64,000 nucleotides of DNA from Leptolyngbya sp. SIOISBB (GTDB lineage Bacteria > Cyanobacteriota > Cyanobacteriia > Phormidesmidales > Phormidesmidaceae): assembly GCA_010671905.1 (NCBI GenBank), contig JAAHII010000001.1:3038001-3102000 (forward strand), written 5' to 3'. Made by a program: the position numbers and the translations under genes. Below the pieces are notes generated by a model. That model was given only the letters and a program-made list of their open reading frames with translations. It had not been told where the DNA came from and did not search any database. This document shows positions 10,817 through 21,024 of the stretch, one piece after another (position 1 is the first letter of the stretch; each line of letters begins with the position of its first letter).

Positions 10817-13516
10817 ATGTATAGTCTCTTGCGCCGTTTCTTAATACGCCGTTTGCTGAGAATGCTGTTCGTCTGTAGCCTAATTCTGGCTCTGGTTATT
10901 GGGCATCCTCTACAGCCTGGCGGGTTAGGCACTCCCGCTATCGCCCAAGAGCAAACTCCAGCCCAACTGGTGCAAAGCGGGGTTGAGGCTTACCAACAAG
11001 CAGACTACAGAGCAGCGATCGCCGTTTGGGCTCAAGCCTTAGCTGCATATCCTGCCGACGCCAACGCTGAGCGGGCCATCGTCCATGAAAATCTGGCTCG
11101 CGTTTATCAGCAGGTAGGTGAAACTCAAGCCGCGATCGCCTCGTGGGAAGCCGCTGCCGCAGACTATCAAGCGATCGACAACTCGACCCAGTTTGGCCGC
11201 ATGCTGACGGAACAGGCCCAAGTGTACATCACTTTAGGCCAGTATCAGCGAGCGGCGGTTCTCCTCTGCGGTGATGCAGAACTGGACATTCATCTTGAGG
11301 GTGAAATGGACATTCACTGTGTGGGTGGGGCTTATGCCATTGCGGTAGCAACCACAGATCCAACCGGACAAGCGACGGCTCTGGGCAGCCTGGCAGAAAC
11401 CTATCGTCTCCAGGGCGACTATGAAACAGCAGAGTCGATTTTGAAAATCGGGCTAGACCTAGTCAACAGTCATGAAGGCTTAGCACAGTATCAAGCTGCT
11501 ATGCTCAATAGTCTTGGAAATACCTACGCTCGATGGTCGCAATTCAGTCAGCGACGCGCTGAAGCTTCAGAGCTAGTCGGTCTGAGTAGTGCTCTTGATG
11601 TTGCTAAAAGACTGCAAGCAGAAGCTGACCAGAAGCGAACGCAGGCATTGAAAGCATTCACTGAGGCTGTCGATGCCGCAGTTATCCGGTCAGATGTGTT
11701 TACAGAGATGCGATCGCAGCTTAGTCTCGTCTTTCTCTCGCGGAGAAACCCTGTTCCCAATCAGACCGATACTGCTGCTCAAGAACGTCTGGCTCAGCTC
11801 ATTGTTGAGCTGCCCCTCAGTCGCGATACCGCTTATGCTGCGATCACTCTAGCCAAATCTTATTACACGCTTGCGCAGGACTTCGCATGTCCAAATGCTC
11901 AGGCAAGGAATCAAATCATTCCTCGCGATTGTCGAGTCAAACACTGGTTAGAAATCGGCCTACAAATTGCTGATCGAATTGAGGACGATAGAGCGCAGTC
12001 TTTTGCACTAGGGGAACTCGGACATTTAGCTGAGTGCCAGCAGAACTGGGAAGAGGCAGCCCACCTCACTCATCAAGCTCAGCTCGCCGCTAGCCATGCT
12101 TTAGAATCGGCTGATAGCCTGTATCTGTGGGAATGGCAGATGGGGCGCATTCACAATCAGCAGGAGCAGACTAACCAAGCCATCGCCTCTTATAAACAAG
12201 CGATCGCGACCCTAGAAGATATTCGTACCGATATCCTCACCGCTGACCGTGACCTCCAGTTCGATTTTCGGGACACGGTTGAGCCCATTTATCGCCAGTA
12301 CATTGCCCTGCTGCTGACAACTGCTCAGGATGACTCATCAACCAAACAAGTTTCCCCCATCGCTGATATCAACATGGCAGAAACGCTACAAGCCGTTGAT
12401 GCTTTACGGCTAGCCGAACTACAAAACTTCTTTGGGGATGACTGCGTACTGATAGCCTCAACGGATGCCCGTGAGCAGCTGCTAGCGAATGATCCCCAAA
12501 CTGCCGTCATTACCTCTGTTGTACTGGAAGACCGTACAGTCTTGCTGGCCAATCTCCCTGACGGAACCGACAAAATTTTCTTTGTAGGTGAAACTCCGCA
12601 ATTGAGGGCACTTGCTTCTGACTTTCGTAGAACTTTGAAGCGCTTTCGTGACTTTGCCTTTGATCTTTCCTCTTCTGAAAGCCTATACCAACAACTCATC
12701 GCGGACCTGGATAAAGATTTAGAGCGCACCCAAACTAAAACCCTGGTGTTTGTGCAGGATGGGTTTCTCCGCAATATCCCAATGGCAGCACTTTGGGATG
12801 GCGATGAATATTTGATTCAGAAGTACGCGATCGCCACAACCCCAGCGTTGGGTCTTACGGCTCCCCGCTCCAATAATCGCGACTTTCGAGCATTAGCCGT
12901 TGGCTTAAATCAGGAGATTGTCACCGAAAGCGGACGTTCATTTAATGACCTCGGAGCTGTCCCAGAAGAGCTGAATGCGATATCGGAGCAGTTGCCCGGC
13001 AGCCGAACGCTTTTGAATGAGGAATTTACGGTGGAGCGCCTTAAGGAGGCTTTGCAAGAGAACAGCTACCCAATATTGCATCTGGCCACTCACGGACAAT
13101 TCAGCACCGTTCCTGAGGAAACCTTTGTGATTACAGGCCCTAACAACGCTGGTTTATCCGAAGAAATTACTTTCAACCAGCTTGAAGCCATCCTCAATGA
13201 GTTTTCCCTTAACGATGAACCCCTGGAACTCATTACCCTGACAGCCTGCCAGACAGCAACGGGCGATGATCGCGCCACACTTGGGTTAGCTGGGGTAGCC
13301 ATTCAAGCGGGGGCTCGTAGCGCGATCGCGTCACTCTGGAACCTGGATGACAACATCGCTGCAACGCTAATTCCTAACTTCTATCGCAACCTAAGAAATC
13401 CAGATTTAAGCAAAGCTCAGGCCCTACAAGCCGCACAGGTTGACGCCCTCGAGGCCAACTCGAGGGCTAATCCAGGCCGATGGGCGCCTCTCATTCTCGT
13501 TGGTAACTGGCAGTAA
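10817..13516 (+). CDS. CHAT-domain protease-like protein with TPR repeats
   Basis: The ATG at 10817 gives a very basic N-terminus and a hydrophobic segment ending AIAQ (signal peptide or anchor); an upstream TTG at 10787 is possible. The central part is TPR-like helical repeats (AIAVWAQALAAYP, AIASWEAAAADYQ, AIASYKQAIATL). The C-terminal ~300 residues are a caspase-like CHAT domain with the catalytic pair His759 (LATHGQF) and Cys811 (TLTACQTA), and the family ending WAPLILVGNW. CHAT proteins with secretion signals are often found beside FHA exoproteins in cyanobacteria, as here with the divergent gene at 6945-10689. The substrate is unknown. Confidence 0.9.
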   Translation: MYSLLRRFLIRRLLRMLFVCSLILALVIGHPLQPGGLGTPAIAQEQTPAQLVQSGVEAYQQADYRAAIAVWAQALAAYPADANAERAIVHENLARVYQQVGETQAAIASWEAAAADYQAIDNSTQFGRMLTEQAQVYITLGQYQRAAVLLCGDAELDIHLEGEMDIHCVGGAYAIAVATTDPTGQATALGSLAETYRLQGDYETAESILKIGLDLVNSHEGLAQYQAAMLNSLGNTYARWSQFSQRRAEASELVGLSSALDVAKRLQAEADQKRTQALKAFTEAVDAAVIRSDVFTEMRSQLSLVFLSRRNPVPNQTDTAAQERLAQLIVELPLSRDTAYAAITLAKSYYTLAQDFACPNAQARNQIIPRDCRVKHWLEIGLQIADRIEDDRAQSFALGELGHLAECQQNWEEAAHLTHQAQLAASHALESADSLYLWEWQMGRIHNQQEQTNQAIASYKQAIATLEDIRTDILTADRDLQFDFRDTVEPIYRQYIALLLTTAQDDSSTKQVSPIADINMAETLQAVDALRLAELQNFFGDDCVLIASTDAREQLLANDPQTAVITSVVLEDRTVLLANLPDGTDKIFFVGETPQLRALASDFRRTLKRFRDFAFDLSSSESLYQQLIADLDKDLERTQTKTLVFVQDGFLRNIPMAALWDGDEYLIQKYAIATTPALGLTAPRSNNRDFRALAVGLNQEIVTESGRSFNDLGAVPEELNAISEQLPGSRTLLNEEFTVERLKEALQENSYPILHLATHGQFSTVPEETFVITGPNNAGLSEEITFNQLEAILNEFSLNDEPLELITLTACQTATGDDRATLGLAGVAIQAGARSAIASLWNLDDNIAATLIPNFYRNLRNPDLSKAQALQAAQVDALEANSRANPGRWAPLILVGNWQ

Positions 13517-13653
13517 GCAGTAATGCAGTTTTGTTGCTAAGTATTTGGGAAACGACTTCAAATACTGCAAAAGATTTTCATATTTTTCCAGTGATGATAG
13601 TTCCTAGAAAAACTTGTCGAAGCAATCTCAAGACTCTTTAGCTCAAATCAAAC

Positions 13654-13905
13654 TCACCTTCTTTTTCGAGCACTGAGTAAACCCTTTTGGTAGGTTTCAA
13701 TCGCCCGCATGTGCGCCTTGGGATTGCCCCGATTCTGCAACCAGTCCTTGATTAGTTCCAGGTTGTAACGAATACAGCGACTGTTGAGCCTAACCCAGTG
13801 GATGCCTTCAATCCACTCACCACTGAGCCGATACTTCTTCAGTGTCGAACCGCTGAGACTCAAGCATTCCGATGCTTGCCGTTTGCTGACAAATAGTTGC
13901 ATCAT
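13654..13905 (-). CDS. Small helix-turn-helix DNA-binding protein (excisionase/AlpA-like)
   Basis: About 83 residues. The ATG at 13903-13905 is preceded by AGGAG at good spacing. The sequence FVSKRQASECLSLSGSTLKK fits a MerR/AlpA-type winged helix at the N-terminus and the C-terminus is Arg/Lys-rich. It is the last gene of the leftward partition operon, so it could be the operon's DNA-binding regulator or an excisionase-like factor. Confidence 0.6.
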   Translation of the reverse strand: MMQLFVSKRQASECLSLSGSTLKKYRLSGEWIEGIHWVRLNSRCIRYNLELIKDWLQNRGNPKAHMRAIETYQKGLLSARKRR

Positions 13906-14007
13906 CTCCAACTCCTAACAAAATATATGGGCATTCCCCAAAGGGAGTCGGTAGACCCTGATATTCGGAATACTTCAAACCCTCTTACCTGAGAGCAACG
14001 CAGCCCT

Positions 14008-14406
14008 TTACTCCAAATCCATTCCCGTTTGCTGTTGCCTGCGCTGACTCGGCTGCGCTTGACTAGCCTGCGTTTGCTTCCACTGCTGCAAGACCTTCAT
14101 CACCGTTGAGCGCACATATTGACTCATCGGCGCAACCGGCACCCGATTGTGATGTACCTGATGCTGCACATAGGGACTCTGGTGCAAAATTCCTGCCACG
14201 GTCTTCGGCGAGTGCCCTGCCTTCAAGCCCTTCAACGCCACCGCATCATCCAACTTGACCGCCGCCCAATCGTTCTCGGCAAAGCGCTGATAGAGAGCGG
14301 TGTAGTCAACCTGGGCATCGCCAATCACCTGTTGTGCCAGCTCTAAGTACTGCTGCCGCGCTTCCTGGCCTGCCTGGGTTTCTGGAGTTTTAGGAGTGAG
14401 TGCCAT
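14008..14406 (-). CDS. Hypothetical plasmid-type protein
   Basis: 132 residues, helical, with a Gln-rich C-terminal tail. The phrase LKAGHSPKTVAGILHQSPYVQ looks like a helix-turn-helix-like segment seen in plasmid accessory proteins, but no family is assigned. Seven bases separate it from the preceding gene, indicating one operon with the ParM-like gene. Confidence 0.5.
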   Translation of the reverse strand: MALTPKTPETQAGQEARQQYLELAQQVIGDAQVDYTALYQRFAENDWAAVKLDDAVALKGLKAGHSPKTVAGILHQSPYVQHQVHHNRVPVAPMSQYVRSTVMKVLQQWKQTQASQAQPSQRRQQQTGMDLE

Positions 14407-14413
14407 AATTCAC

Positions 14414-14929
14414 CTACGCCACCTTGTCATGCTCATCCAACAATCCGCCCAGGACTGCATCCTCATCAAAGTCCACACCCTCAGGCACTTGTGGTTGAGA
14501 GGGAAGCTGACGATTACTTTGCGGCATTGTGATCGCGCCCGACTCCACCAAATTCAACATCGCTGCGGTCACCGCCTGCTGAATCAGTTCCTGGAGTTGC
14601 TCCTGCGGTGGCCCCAACTCCGTTTCTGGCATCTCAACGCCAAAGGTGCTGCTAATCAGCGCCATCTGGTGGCTCAACGCCTCCATGGCCTCGCGGGCCA
14701 GCACCTTCAGTTCCTCCTCTGACATATCGGTGCAGTCTTGATAAGCAAAGGGCTTCCAGAAGGCCGACATAGCATCCAAACCCTTGTGCTTGCCCTCCCT
14801 GCTCGACAGACGAGGATTGTCGATGAGGTAGCGAAAGACCACCCCAATCGGCATCTCCCGGTCTGCGTTGTAGGCGAACTGGATGCGTTGGCGATCGCTT
14901 TTAGTTCCAGTCCCGGCTTTGCGTGGCAT
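14414..14929 (-). CDS. Hypothetical protein in the ParM operon (possible ParR-like partner)
   Basis: 171 residues with a basic N-terminus (MPRKAGTGTKSDRQRIQF) and an acidic, helical remainder ending in a run of Asp/Glu. It starts 5 bases after the stop of the ParM-like gene, the position where the DNA-binding adaptor of an actin-type partition system normally sits. No ParR motif is visible, so the adaptor role is inferred from context only. Confidence 0.5.
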   Translation of the reverse strand: MPRKAGTGTKSDRQRIQFAYNADREMPIGVVFRYLIDNPRLSSREGKHKGLDAMSAFWKPFAYQDCTDMSEEELKVLAREAMEALSHQMALISSTFGVEMPETELGPPQEQLQELIQQAVTAAMLNLVESGAITMPQSNRQLPSQPQVPEGVDFDEDAVLGGLLDEHDKVA

Positions 14930-14934
14930 AACTC

Positions 14935-16080
14935 TTACCTCGAAGCAGCAGTGGATGGCAATTTGCCGATGAGCCCTAAGAATAAACCATATCCATCCAT
15001 CATGCGGATAGAAAGCGTAGAAAGCTGATAAGATTCGGGCAAATCTCTAACCACATCGGTTAACGTGTCATCGTCCCCTTCCGTAAACGTGACCCGCTCC
15101 CGACAGTGAATCTCCTCAAAAAAACCTTCGAGTTGGGCGCGAATCATGGGAAACGCCCCACCACTGATCAAAATATCTGCTGAACCTTCAAGCACCCGTC
15201 CCAGCAGGTTGTCCCGGAGATAAACTGTCACAGCTTGCCCGTAGGCACTTTGCACCGCTGCCATCGCCACTGAGAAATCAAAGACGCTGGCACGAGCAGG
15301 TGAAATCTGTTCGGCGTCACCTGAACTCAAGGCTCGAAGCAATGCGGGATAATCGGGAGCCGTCATCCCAGCTGACCGCGCTGCTTTCTCAAAAATGGGC
15401 CAAAAGCCTGGCCCATCAGATGCGGAACCGGCAAGATTCAGAGAACCATTTTCAAAACTGAGGATTGAGAGATTGCGGTGTCCCATCATGACAATTGACG
15501 TGGGCCTGAGAGCAATCTTTTCTCCCAGTCGCTCTAGCTGCTGCTTGCGATGCAGATACAGACCAAAGCCTTCCGGAAAACATTTCAGATTAACCGTTGG
15601 CTGTTGCGCTTTCCCTCGGAAGGTGAACCCTCGCTGGCACAATGCAACCAGCTTCGCTGAAATCTCATGGCGAGTTTTGATTTCCGCCAAGGGTAGTGAG
15701 AGCCAAATCGTGGCTTCATACCGACTAGGGAGCTGTTCAAGTTCTGCGAGCACGCCCAACACCGCCGCTAATTTATAAACCGCTTTCTCAGCCTTATTGG
15801 CAGACAAGCTATTCGAATCCAGAAACGCCTTAGCGGCTTCCCCCACCATCACGACATTGCCATCCACTTCTAACCAAGCATTGTCCTGGGGGCGTCCTCC
15901 GGCATTGAAACCATTCAAGATCTCCGGGGCCAGTCCCTCGACCACTTCTGCCCCCACCCAGATTGGGGCGGTTTGCTCTAAATGCAATCGATAGAAGAAC
16001 TTCGAAGCAGATGATCCTAGATCAGCGGACACATACACTTTGGGCGGATCGATTAGAGAAAGTCTCATCACGAAATCCAA
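14935..16080 (-). CDS. ParM/StbA-like actin-type segregation protein
   Basis: An actin-fold ATPase. The phosphate-1 loop VSADLGSSASKFFYRL is near the N-terminus. A second segment, TSIVMMGHRNLSILSFENGS, fits the phosphate-2 hairpin and ADILISGGAFPMI fits the adenosine loop. The start is uncertain: a TTG at 16078-16080 has AAAGGAG 6 bases upstream, and an ATG follows at 16066-16068. In plasmids such proteins form filaments that push replicon copies apart. It is divergent from the relaxase and heads a leftward operon of small genes, a plasmid backbone arrangement, here possibly an integrated plasmid or ICE. Confidence 0.75.
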   Translation of the reverse strand: MDFVMRLSLIDPPKVYVSADLGSSASKFFYRLHLEQTAPIWVGAEVVEGLAPEILNGFNAGGRPQDNAWLEVDGNVVMVGEAAKAFLDSNSLSANKAEKAVYKLAAVLGVLAELEQLPSRYEATIWLSLPLAEIKTRHEISAKLVALCQRGFTFRGKAQQPTVNLKCFPEGFGLYLHRKQQLERLGEKIALRPTSIVMMGHRNLSILSFENGSLNLAGSASDGPGFWPIFEKAARSAGMTAPDYPALLRALSSGDAEQISPARASVFDFSVAMAAVQSAYGQAVTVYLRDNLLGRVLEGSADILISGGAFPMIRAQLEGFFEEIHCRERVTFTEGDDDTLTDVVRDLPESYQLSTLSIRMMDGYGLFLGLIGKLPSTAASR

Positions 16081-16155
16081 ACGCAACTCCTTTACCCTAA
16101 AGCTTTTGATCGACCAAGGATGAAAAAGGTTAATTATTTTAATGATCGGCTCCAA

Positions 16156-16365
16156 GATTACTCAAAAATGGTTATATAAAGTTAGTGACTTTCAGGGTTG
16201 TGTCACTAGCTACGCCCCCATTCGGGGACTGCGCGGAGGGGCCACACAGGACGCCAAGGGTCTGGCAAAACCCGGTCAAACAGCCTCCTCGTAATCACTC
16301 TATCGATTTCCGCTTCGCTTCAGCGTTCTCTTTGGAGGGCGTTCTGCTTTTAACCTGAGCTATCC
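16156..16365. other. Candidate oriT / divergent promoter region
   Basis: The intergenic region between the partition operon and the MobF relaxase, where MobF elements often keep their transfer origin. It contains an inverted repeat TAGTGAC (16183-16189) / GTCACTA (16202-16208) with a 12-base spacer. The nic site cannot be assigned from sequence alone. Confidence 0.4.
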
Positions 16366-17889
16366 ATGCTTTCCACGAGCAATCTCTCCGCCGCTCAAGC
16401 GGAGACCTATTACACGAAAGAGGACTATTACTCTTCCGAAGCAGAGGCGCATCCGACAAAGTGGGTGGGCAAAGGCGCGACTGCCTTGGGACTATCGGGA
16501 ACAGTGAGTCAGCATGAGTTCAGCAGTTTACTCTCGGGTCAGGCTCCGGATGGTCAGTCGCTGTCAGGTAAGGTGGTTAACCCTGAGAAGCGTCGAGCGG
16601 CAACGGATTTCACTTTTAGTGCGCCGAAGAGTGTCAGCATTGCGGCGTTGGTGCAAGGCGATGAGCGGGTATTGGCAGCTCATCGCCTTGCAGTTGACAA
16701 AGCGTTATCGGTGTTGGAGGAGCGTTACGCTCAAACGCGAGTTTCAACCGAAGCTGGTCGGCAGAAGGTCAACACAGAAAATATCACCGCAGCAGTGTTC
16801 ACCCACTCCACGAGTCGCGAAGCCGAGCCCCAGTTGCATAGTCATTGTGTGGTGATGAATGCCACGCAACTGCCGGATGGTCGGTGGTTTAGCTTCAGCA
16901 ATGAAAGTGCGATCGCGAACAAGAAACTTCTCGGCCAGATTTATCAAAATGAACTGGCGATCGCGCTCCAGCAGCAGGGCTATCAAATTGAGCCTAAAGC
17001 CCATGGGAAATTTGAGTTGCAGAGTTACTCGCCAGAACTGCTGCAAACGTTTTCCACGAGGCGGCAGCAGATTCTGAAGCTAATTGAAGAGTGGGAGGCG
17101 ACGGGCTCAGAGAACAACTTGGCGTTGCGGGAAATGGCGACGTTGGTGTCGCGGAAGCGCAAGCCGAAAGAATTGGATGAGGGTATCTTGCAGCGAGGTT
17201 GGCAAGCGCTGATTCAGCTCAAGGGGTTGGCGTTGCCGGACTTGCCGAAAGCGGAACCTCAGTCTGATCGGCAATCAGTATCTGCTTCTACGTTGATTGA
17301 TTCAGCAATTCAGCATTGCAGCGAGCGAGAGTCAGTGTTTCGGCAGACGAAGCTAGAGCGGTTCGTCTTTGAGCATCAGTTGGGGCAAACAAAGTTTGAT
17401 GAGATTGAGGGGGCGATCGCTGCCCATCCTGAACTTATTCGGGTTGAAGAGGGGAAGTTCACGATGCAAGCCGCGCTCAATTTGGAGCTGAATACGCTGC
17501 GATTGATGCAGCAAGGGCAAGGATCGGTAAGTGAGATTGCCAATGCCGCGATCGTCAAAAATTACTTGACTCCCACCTGTCTGAATCCAGAACAGCGACA
17601 GGCAGTGGAGATTTCTGCGACGACGACCGACCAGATCATGGCGTGGCAGGGGGTAGCGGGAGCTGGAAAGACCTATGCCCTGAACGCCCTGAAGGAAATA
17701 GCTCAGGCTCAAGGGCTAACGGTGCGAGGATTTGCGCCCAGTGCTGAGGCGGCCCATGGATTGGGTGAATCACTCAGCATTGAAACCGAAACGGTGGCCG
17801 GATTGCTGGTGTCTCAGCCCCTGGATGAACCACCTCAACCGACTCTCTGGATTGTGGATGAAGCGGGATTGCTCAGCATGAAGGATGCC

Positions 17890-17911
17890 TATACGTTGCT
17901 TATACGTTGCT
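17890..17911 (+). repeat. 11-bp tandem duplication that frameshifts the relaxase
   Basis: Two exact copies of TATACGTTGCT in tandem (17890-17900, 17901-17911). Eleven extra bases shift the frame and create a TGA at once. Confidence 0.9.
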
Positions 17912-18978
17912 GAGGCGAGCGGCATTGGAGCGAGCGAGAGTATTGCTCGTCGGTGACACACGACAGCTATCGGCAGTAGAAGCCGGGAATCCGTTCAAAA
18001 GCTTGCAGGCGGGCGGCATGACGACGGCTTATCTGGAAACGCATCGGCGGCAGCAGAGTCAGGCGTTGCGATCGGCGGTGGAGTTGGTGGCTCAGGGACA
18101 GATTGGTGATGGGATTCAGCTGTTGGAGAAAGCAGAGTGCGTTAAGGAAGTGGTGGAGGCGGAGGAGCGATCGCAACAAATTGCCCAAGACTATCTGAGT
18201 CTGCCTGACGCCGAGCGCGAGAAAACCCTGATTCTGGCAGGTACCAACCAGGAGCGGCTGGAATTGACCCAAAAGATTCGAGCGGGTTTGCAGGTTGCAG
18301 GGGACTTGGGGCCGGACAGTTTTGTGTTGCAGAGTTTGCGCCGAAAGGATTTAACCACGGCTCAGGCTAGCTATGCTTCGGCCTATCTCCCCGGAGATTT
18401 GCTGGTGCCGGTGCAAGATTATCGGCTGCAGGGGCTCTATCGAGCAGAAAAATACACGGTGCTGACGGTAGACCCAGACACGAATCGGCTAACCCTGGAA
18501 ACGCCTAATGGATCAGTGCTTGCCATCGACCCAGCTCAGTGTCCTCGCAACACAATCTACACAACACAATCGCTCTCAATTGCGATTGGCGACAAGCTGC
18601 GGTGGACCCGTAATAACCGACAGGCCAATGTCCGCAATGGTCAAACCATCGTGGTGACTCAGATTGAGCCGGATGGAATGGCAAAGGTGATTGATGCCGA
18701 AGGCAAAACCAGAGCAGTCAACCTGACTGGCAAGCAGTACCTGGACTATGCCTGGGTCAGCACCACCTACAGTAGCCAGGGTAAAACCGCGAACCGAGTG
18801 CTGGCGCTATTGGGAAACACAACCCATCGAGAAGCCTTTTATGTGGCGATTTCCCGAGCCAAGCATGAGTTGACGCTGTACACCGCAGGCCGGGAGGAAC
18901 TGATACAACTGGCGCGGGTGTCGAGAGCGAAGGAAAACGTGAGTGACTATGTCCCCTTATTTGAACAGGTGAAGACGA

Positions 18979-19395
18979 ATGAACAACGACAACAATACCC
19001 CCAATCCATCTCCAGAATTGACGCCCGAGTACTGGGAGACCGTATTGGAGACCGCGTTGCGGAACAGCTTGCAGCCACTGCAGGCGGAAATTCAAGTGAA
19101 CACTCAGCGAGTCATACATTTGGAGCAAGACGTGCAGACCTTGAGGGAGGATTTAGCGACCTTACCGCAGCACTTGAGCAGCAGCTTGAGCCACTTTCTG
19201 GTGCAGTTGCAGGCTATCGTGAGCGACAAGAACTCCTCGAATACACAGGAGACCTTGCAGGAGCAGTTCAAGCTGTTGATTGCAGCCTTGAGCAGTTGGC
19301 ACAATCAGCTCAAAACCGAACTCGATTTGCAGCAGCAGTTGATCAGTTCCTTAGAACGTTTGGACAGAAGACTAACCCAAGGCGACACCTCTTAG
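18979..19395 (+). CDS. Possible overlapping gene inside the relaxase C-terminal region
   Basis: A 138-codon frame wholly inside the relaxase gene in another frame, starting with ATG behind an AGGTGA-like site. Its product is protein-like: a polar N-terminus, then long amphipathic helices with coiled-coil spacing (IHLEQDVQTLREDLATL, LDLQQQLISSLERLDRRL). The relaxase frame at the same place is also protein-like. Either both are translated (an overlapping gene) or one is a by-product of base composition. Confidence 0.4.
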   Translation: MNNDNNTPNPSPELTPEYWETVLETALRNSLQPLQAEIQVNTQRVIHLEQDVQTLREDLATLPQHLSSSLSHFLVQLQAIVSDKNSSNTQETLQEQFKLLIAALSSWHNQLKTELDLQQQLISSLERLDRRLTQGDTS

Positions 19396-19555
19396 GAGAA
19401 GCCACTAACGATTCTTTGACGCCGAGAGAACGCTATCTACAGCTGTGGCGGCAATATTCTCAAGGTTTGCCGTCGGACAGCTTGGAGTTGCGGGTGGCGC
19501 AGCGGGCGTTGCGCGATGAGGTGCTGCCGAAAGAGGTGACGTTGATGTTGGTGGC

Positions 19556-20876
19556 CTGAGCGGGTGACAAAGGGGCTTGAGGTCTTAGCGGACAAGGCTT
19601 TGAGAGAATAGTCAGGCAAAAAAACAGGGAAGCTTCTAGGCCTCCCCAAACAAAATATGTTGCCTGCATTCTACCAAACGACGCTCCGTGCTCACCTGAG
19701 CGAGACCCAGTATCTCACCTTGCAATTGCTGTTGTTATTGCTACAAGTTCATCGTCAAGTCAAGCTTTCGACTCTCGCCAGTGTGTTTCCCCAACCGATT
19801 CACTACCAGAGTCGGAAACGCCACTTACAACGCTTTTTAGTCCTGCCGCAATTGAGTGTCAAGCTGCTCTGGTTTCCCGCTGCTGAAGTACTGGATTCGC
19901 CAAAGGCAAACCGGGCGGCAGTTGAATCGGACGCAACGCCGACGGTTGCGAAAGTTGAAGCATCACAAATTCGGCTATTGGCTCGTGGCGATCGACCGCA
20001 CCCAGTGGCAACAGCGCAACGTTTTTATGGTGTCTCTGGTCTGGGGCACCCATGCCCTGCCCTCTATTGGGAGGTCTTACCGCAGCACGGCAATAGTGAC
20101 CTCAGAACCCAGCAACGGTTGCTCAAAACCGTCTTGCCGCTCTTCAAGAATTACCCCGTCCTAGTGCTCGGAGACCGCGAGTTTCACAGTCCCAAATTGG
20201 CTGAGTGGCTCGATTCTAGAGGCGTGGCCTTTGTCCTCAGGCAAAAGAAAGACTTGCACTTTCAAGTCGCAGGCGAGACCGAGTACCAAGGGGTGAGAGA
20301 CCTCGAAATTTGCCCTGGCATGACGCAGTTTTACCCCGGTGTGGCCTGCAATAAAGGCGATGGATTAGGTCCGTTCAATGTAGCCATTTATTGGAAGCGT
20401 CAATATCGCGGCAAAGGCCCCAAAGACCCCTGGTATATCTTGACAAATTTGTCGGAGGTCAAACGGGTGATGGCGATTTATCGCTGTCGCTGGGGCATCG
20501 AACAACTCTTCAAAGACTGCAAAACGGGCGGTTACAACCTGGAGGCTACTCAGGTGAATGACCAGCGATTTTTGGCGTTGGTGTTGCTCATGGCCCTCGC
20601 CTACACACTGGCGACGTTCCACGGACAATGGTTGCGGCAATTACGGATAGACCACTATGCCGGACGTCTCCAAGAACACCAGGATAAAACGTTGCGACAG
20701 AGCGAGTTTAGTTTAGGGCTCTATGGCCAACGCTGGACTTATGCCATGGAACTTTGGTATCCCTGGGCTGAGCAACTGATGGCCCTCAAGCCCCATAAAC
20801 GGCTCTTTTTTCAGCGCGGCCTCCAGGCTCTGTCCCTCATGCAGAAAGCTTTCTAGCTGGGTTGTCACCCGTTGAG
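19556..20876 (+). mobile_element. IS4-like insertion sequence inside the relaxase gene
   Basis: 1,321 bp with terminal inverted repeats CTGAGCGGGTGACAA (left, 19556-19570) and CTCAACGGGTGACAA (right, read on the minus strand, 20862-20876). It is flanked by a perfect 9-bp target duplication GTTGGTGGC (19547-19555 and 20877-20885). Removing it with one repeat copy rejoins the relaxase reading frame. Confidence 0.92.
19657..20856 (+). pseudogene. IS4-family transposase with two compensating frameshifts
   Basis: A 399-codon open frame of IS4-type DDE transposase: the second Asp region PVLVLGDREFHSPKLAEWL and the Y-(2)-R-(3)-E-(6)-K signature YRCRWGIEQLFKDCK. Between 19876 and 20062 the protein-like sequence is in a different frame (LLKYWIRQRQTGRQLNRTQ, then VAIDRTQWQQRNVFMV). 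That segment contains the first catalytic Asp (codon 19994-19996). One extra C at 19876-19878 and one missing C at 20060-20062 explain the switch. As read, the open frame looks intact but lacks a catalytic residue. Confidence 0.87.
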
Positions 20877-21024
20877 GTTGGTGGCAGGGAGTGAGACGGT
20901 GCAGCAATTGTATGAAGCGCAAGGGAAGCAGCACGCCATGAAGTTTGCGGCCCATATTGTGCAAATAGCAGGGAAATCCAAGGTTCGGCGGTCTCAAGAA
21001 ACTGGGAAGAAGCGACAGTTTGAC

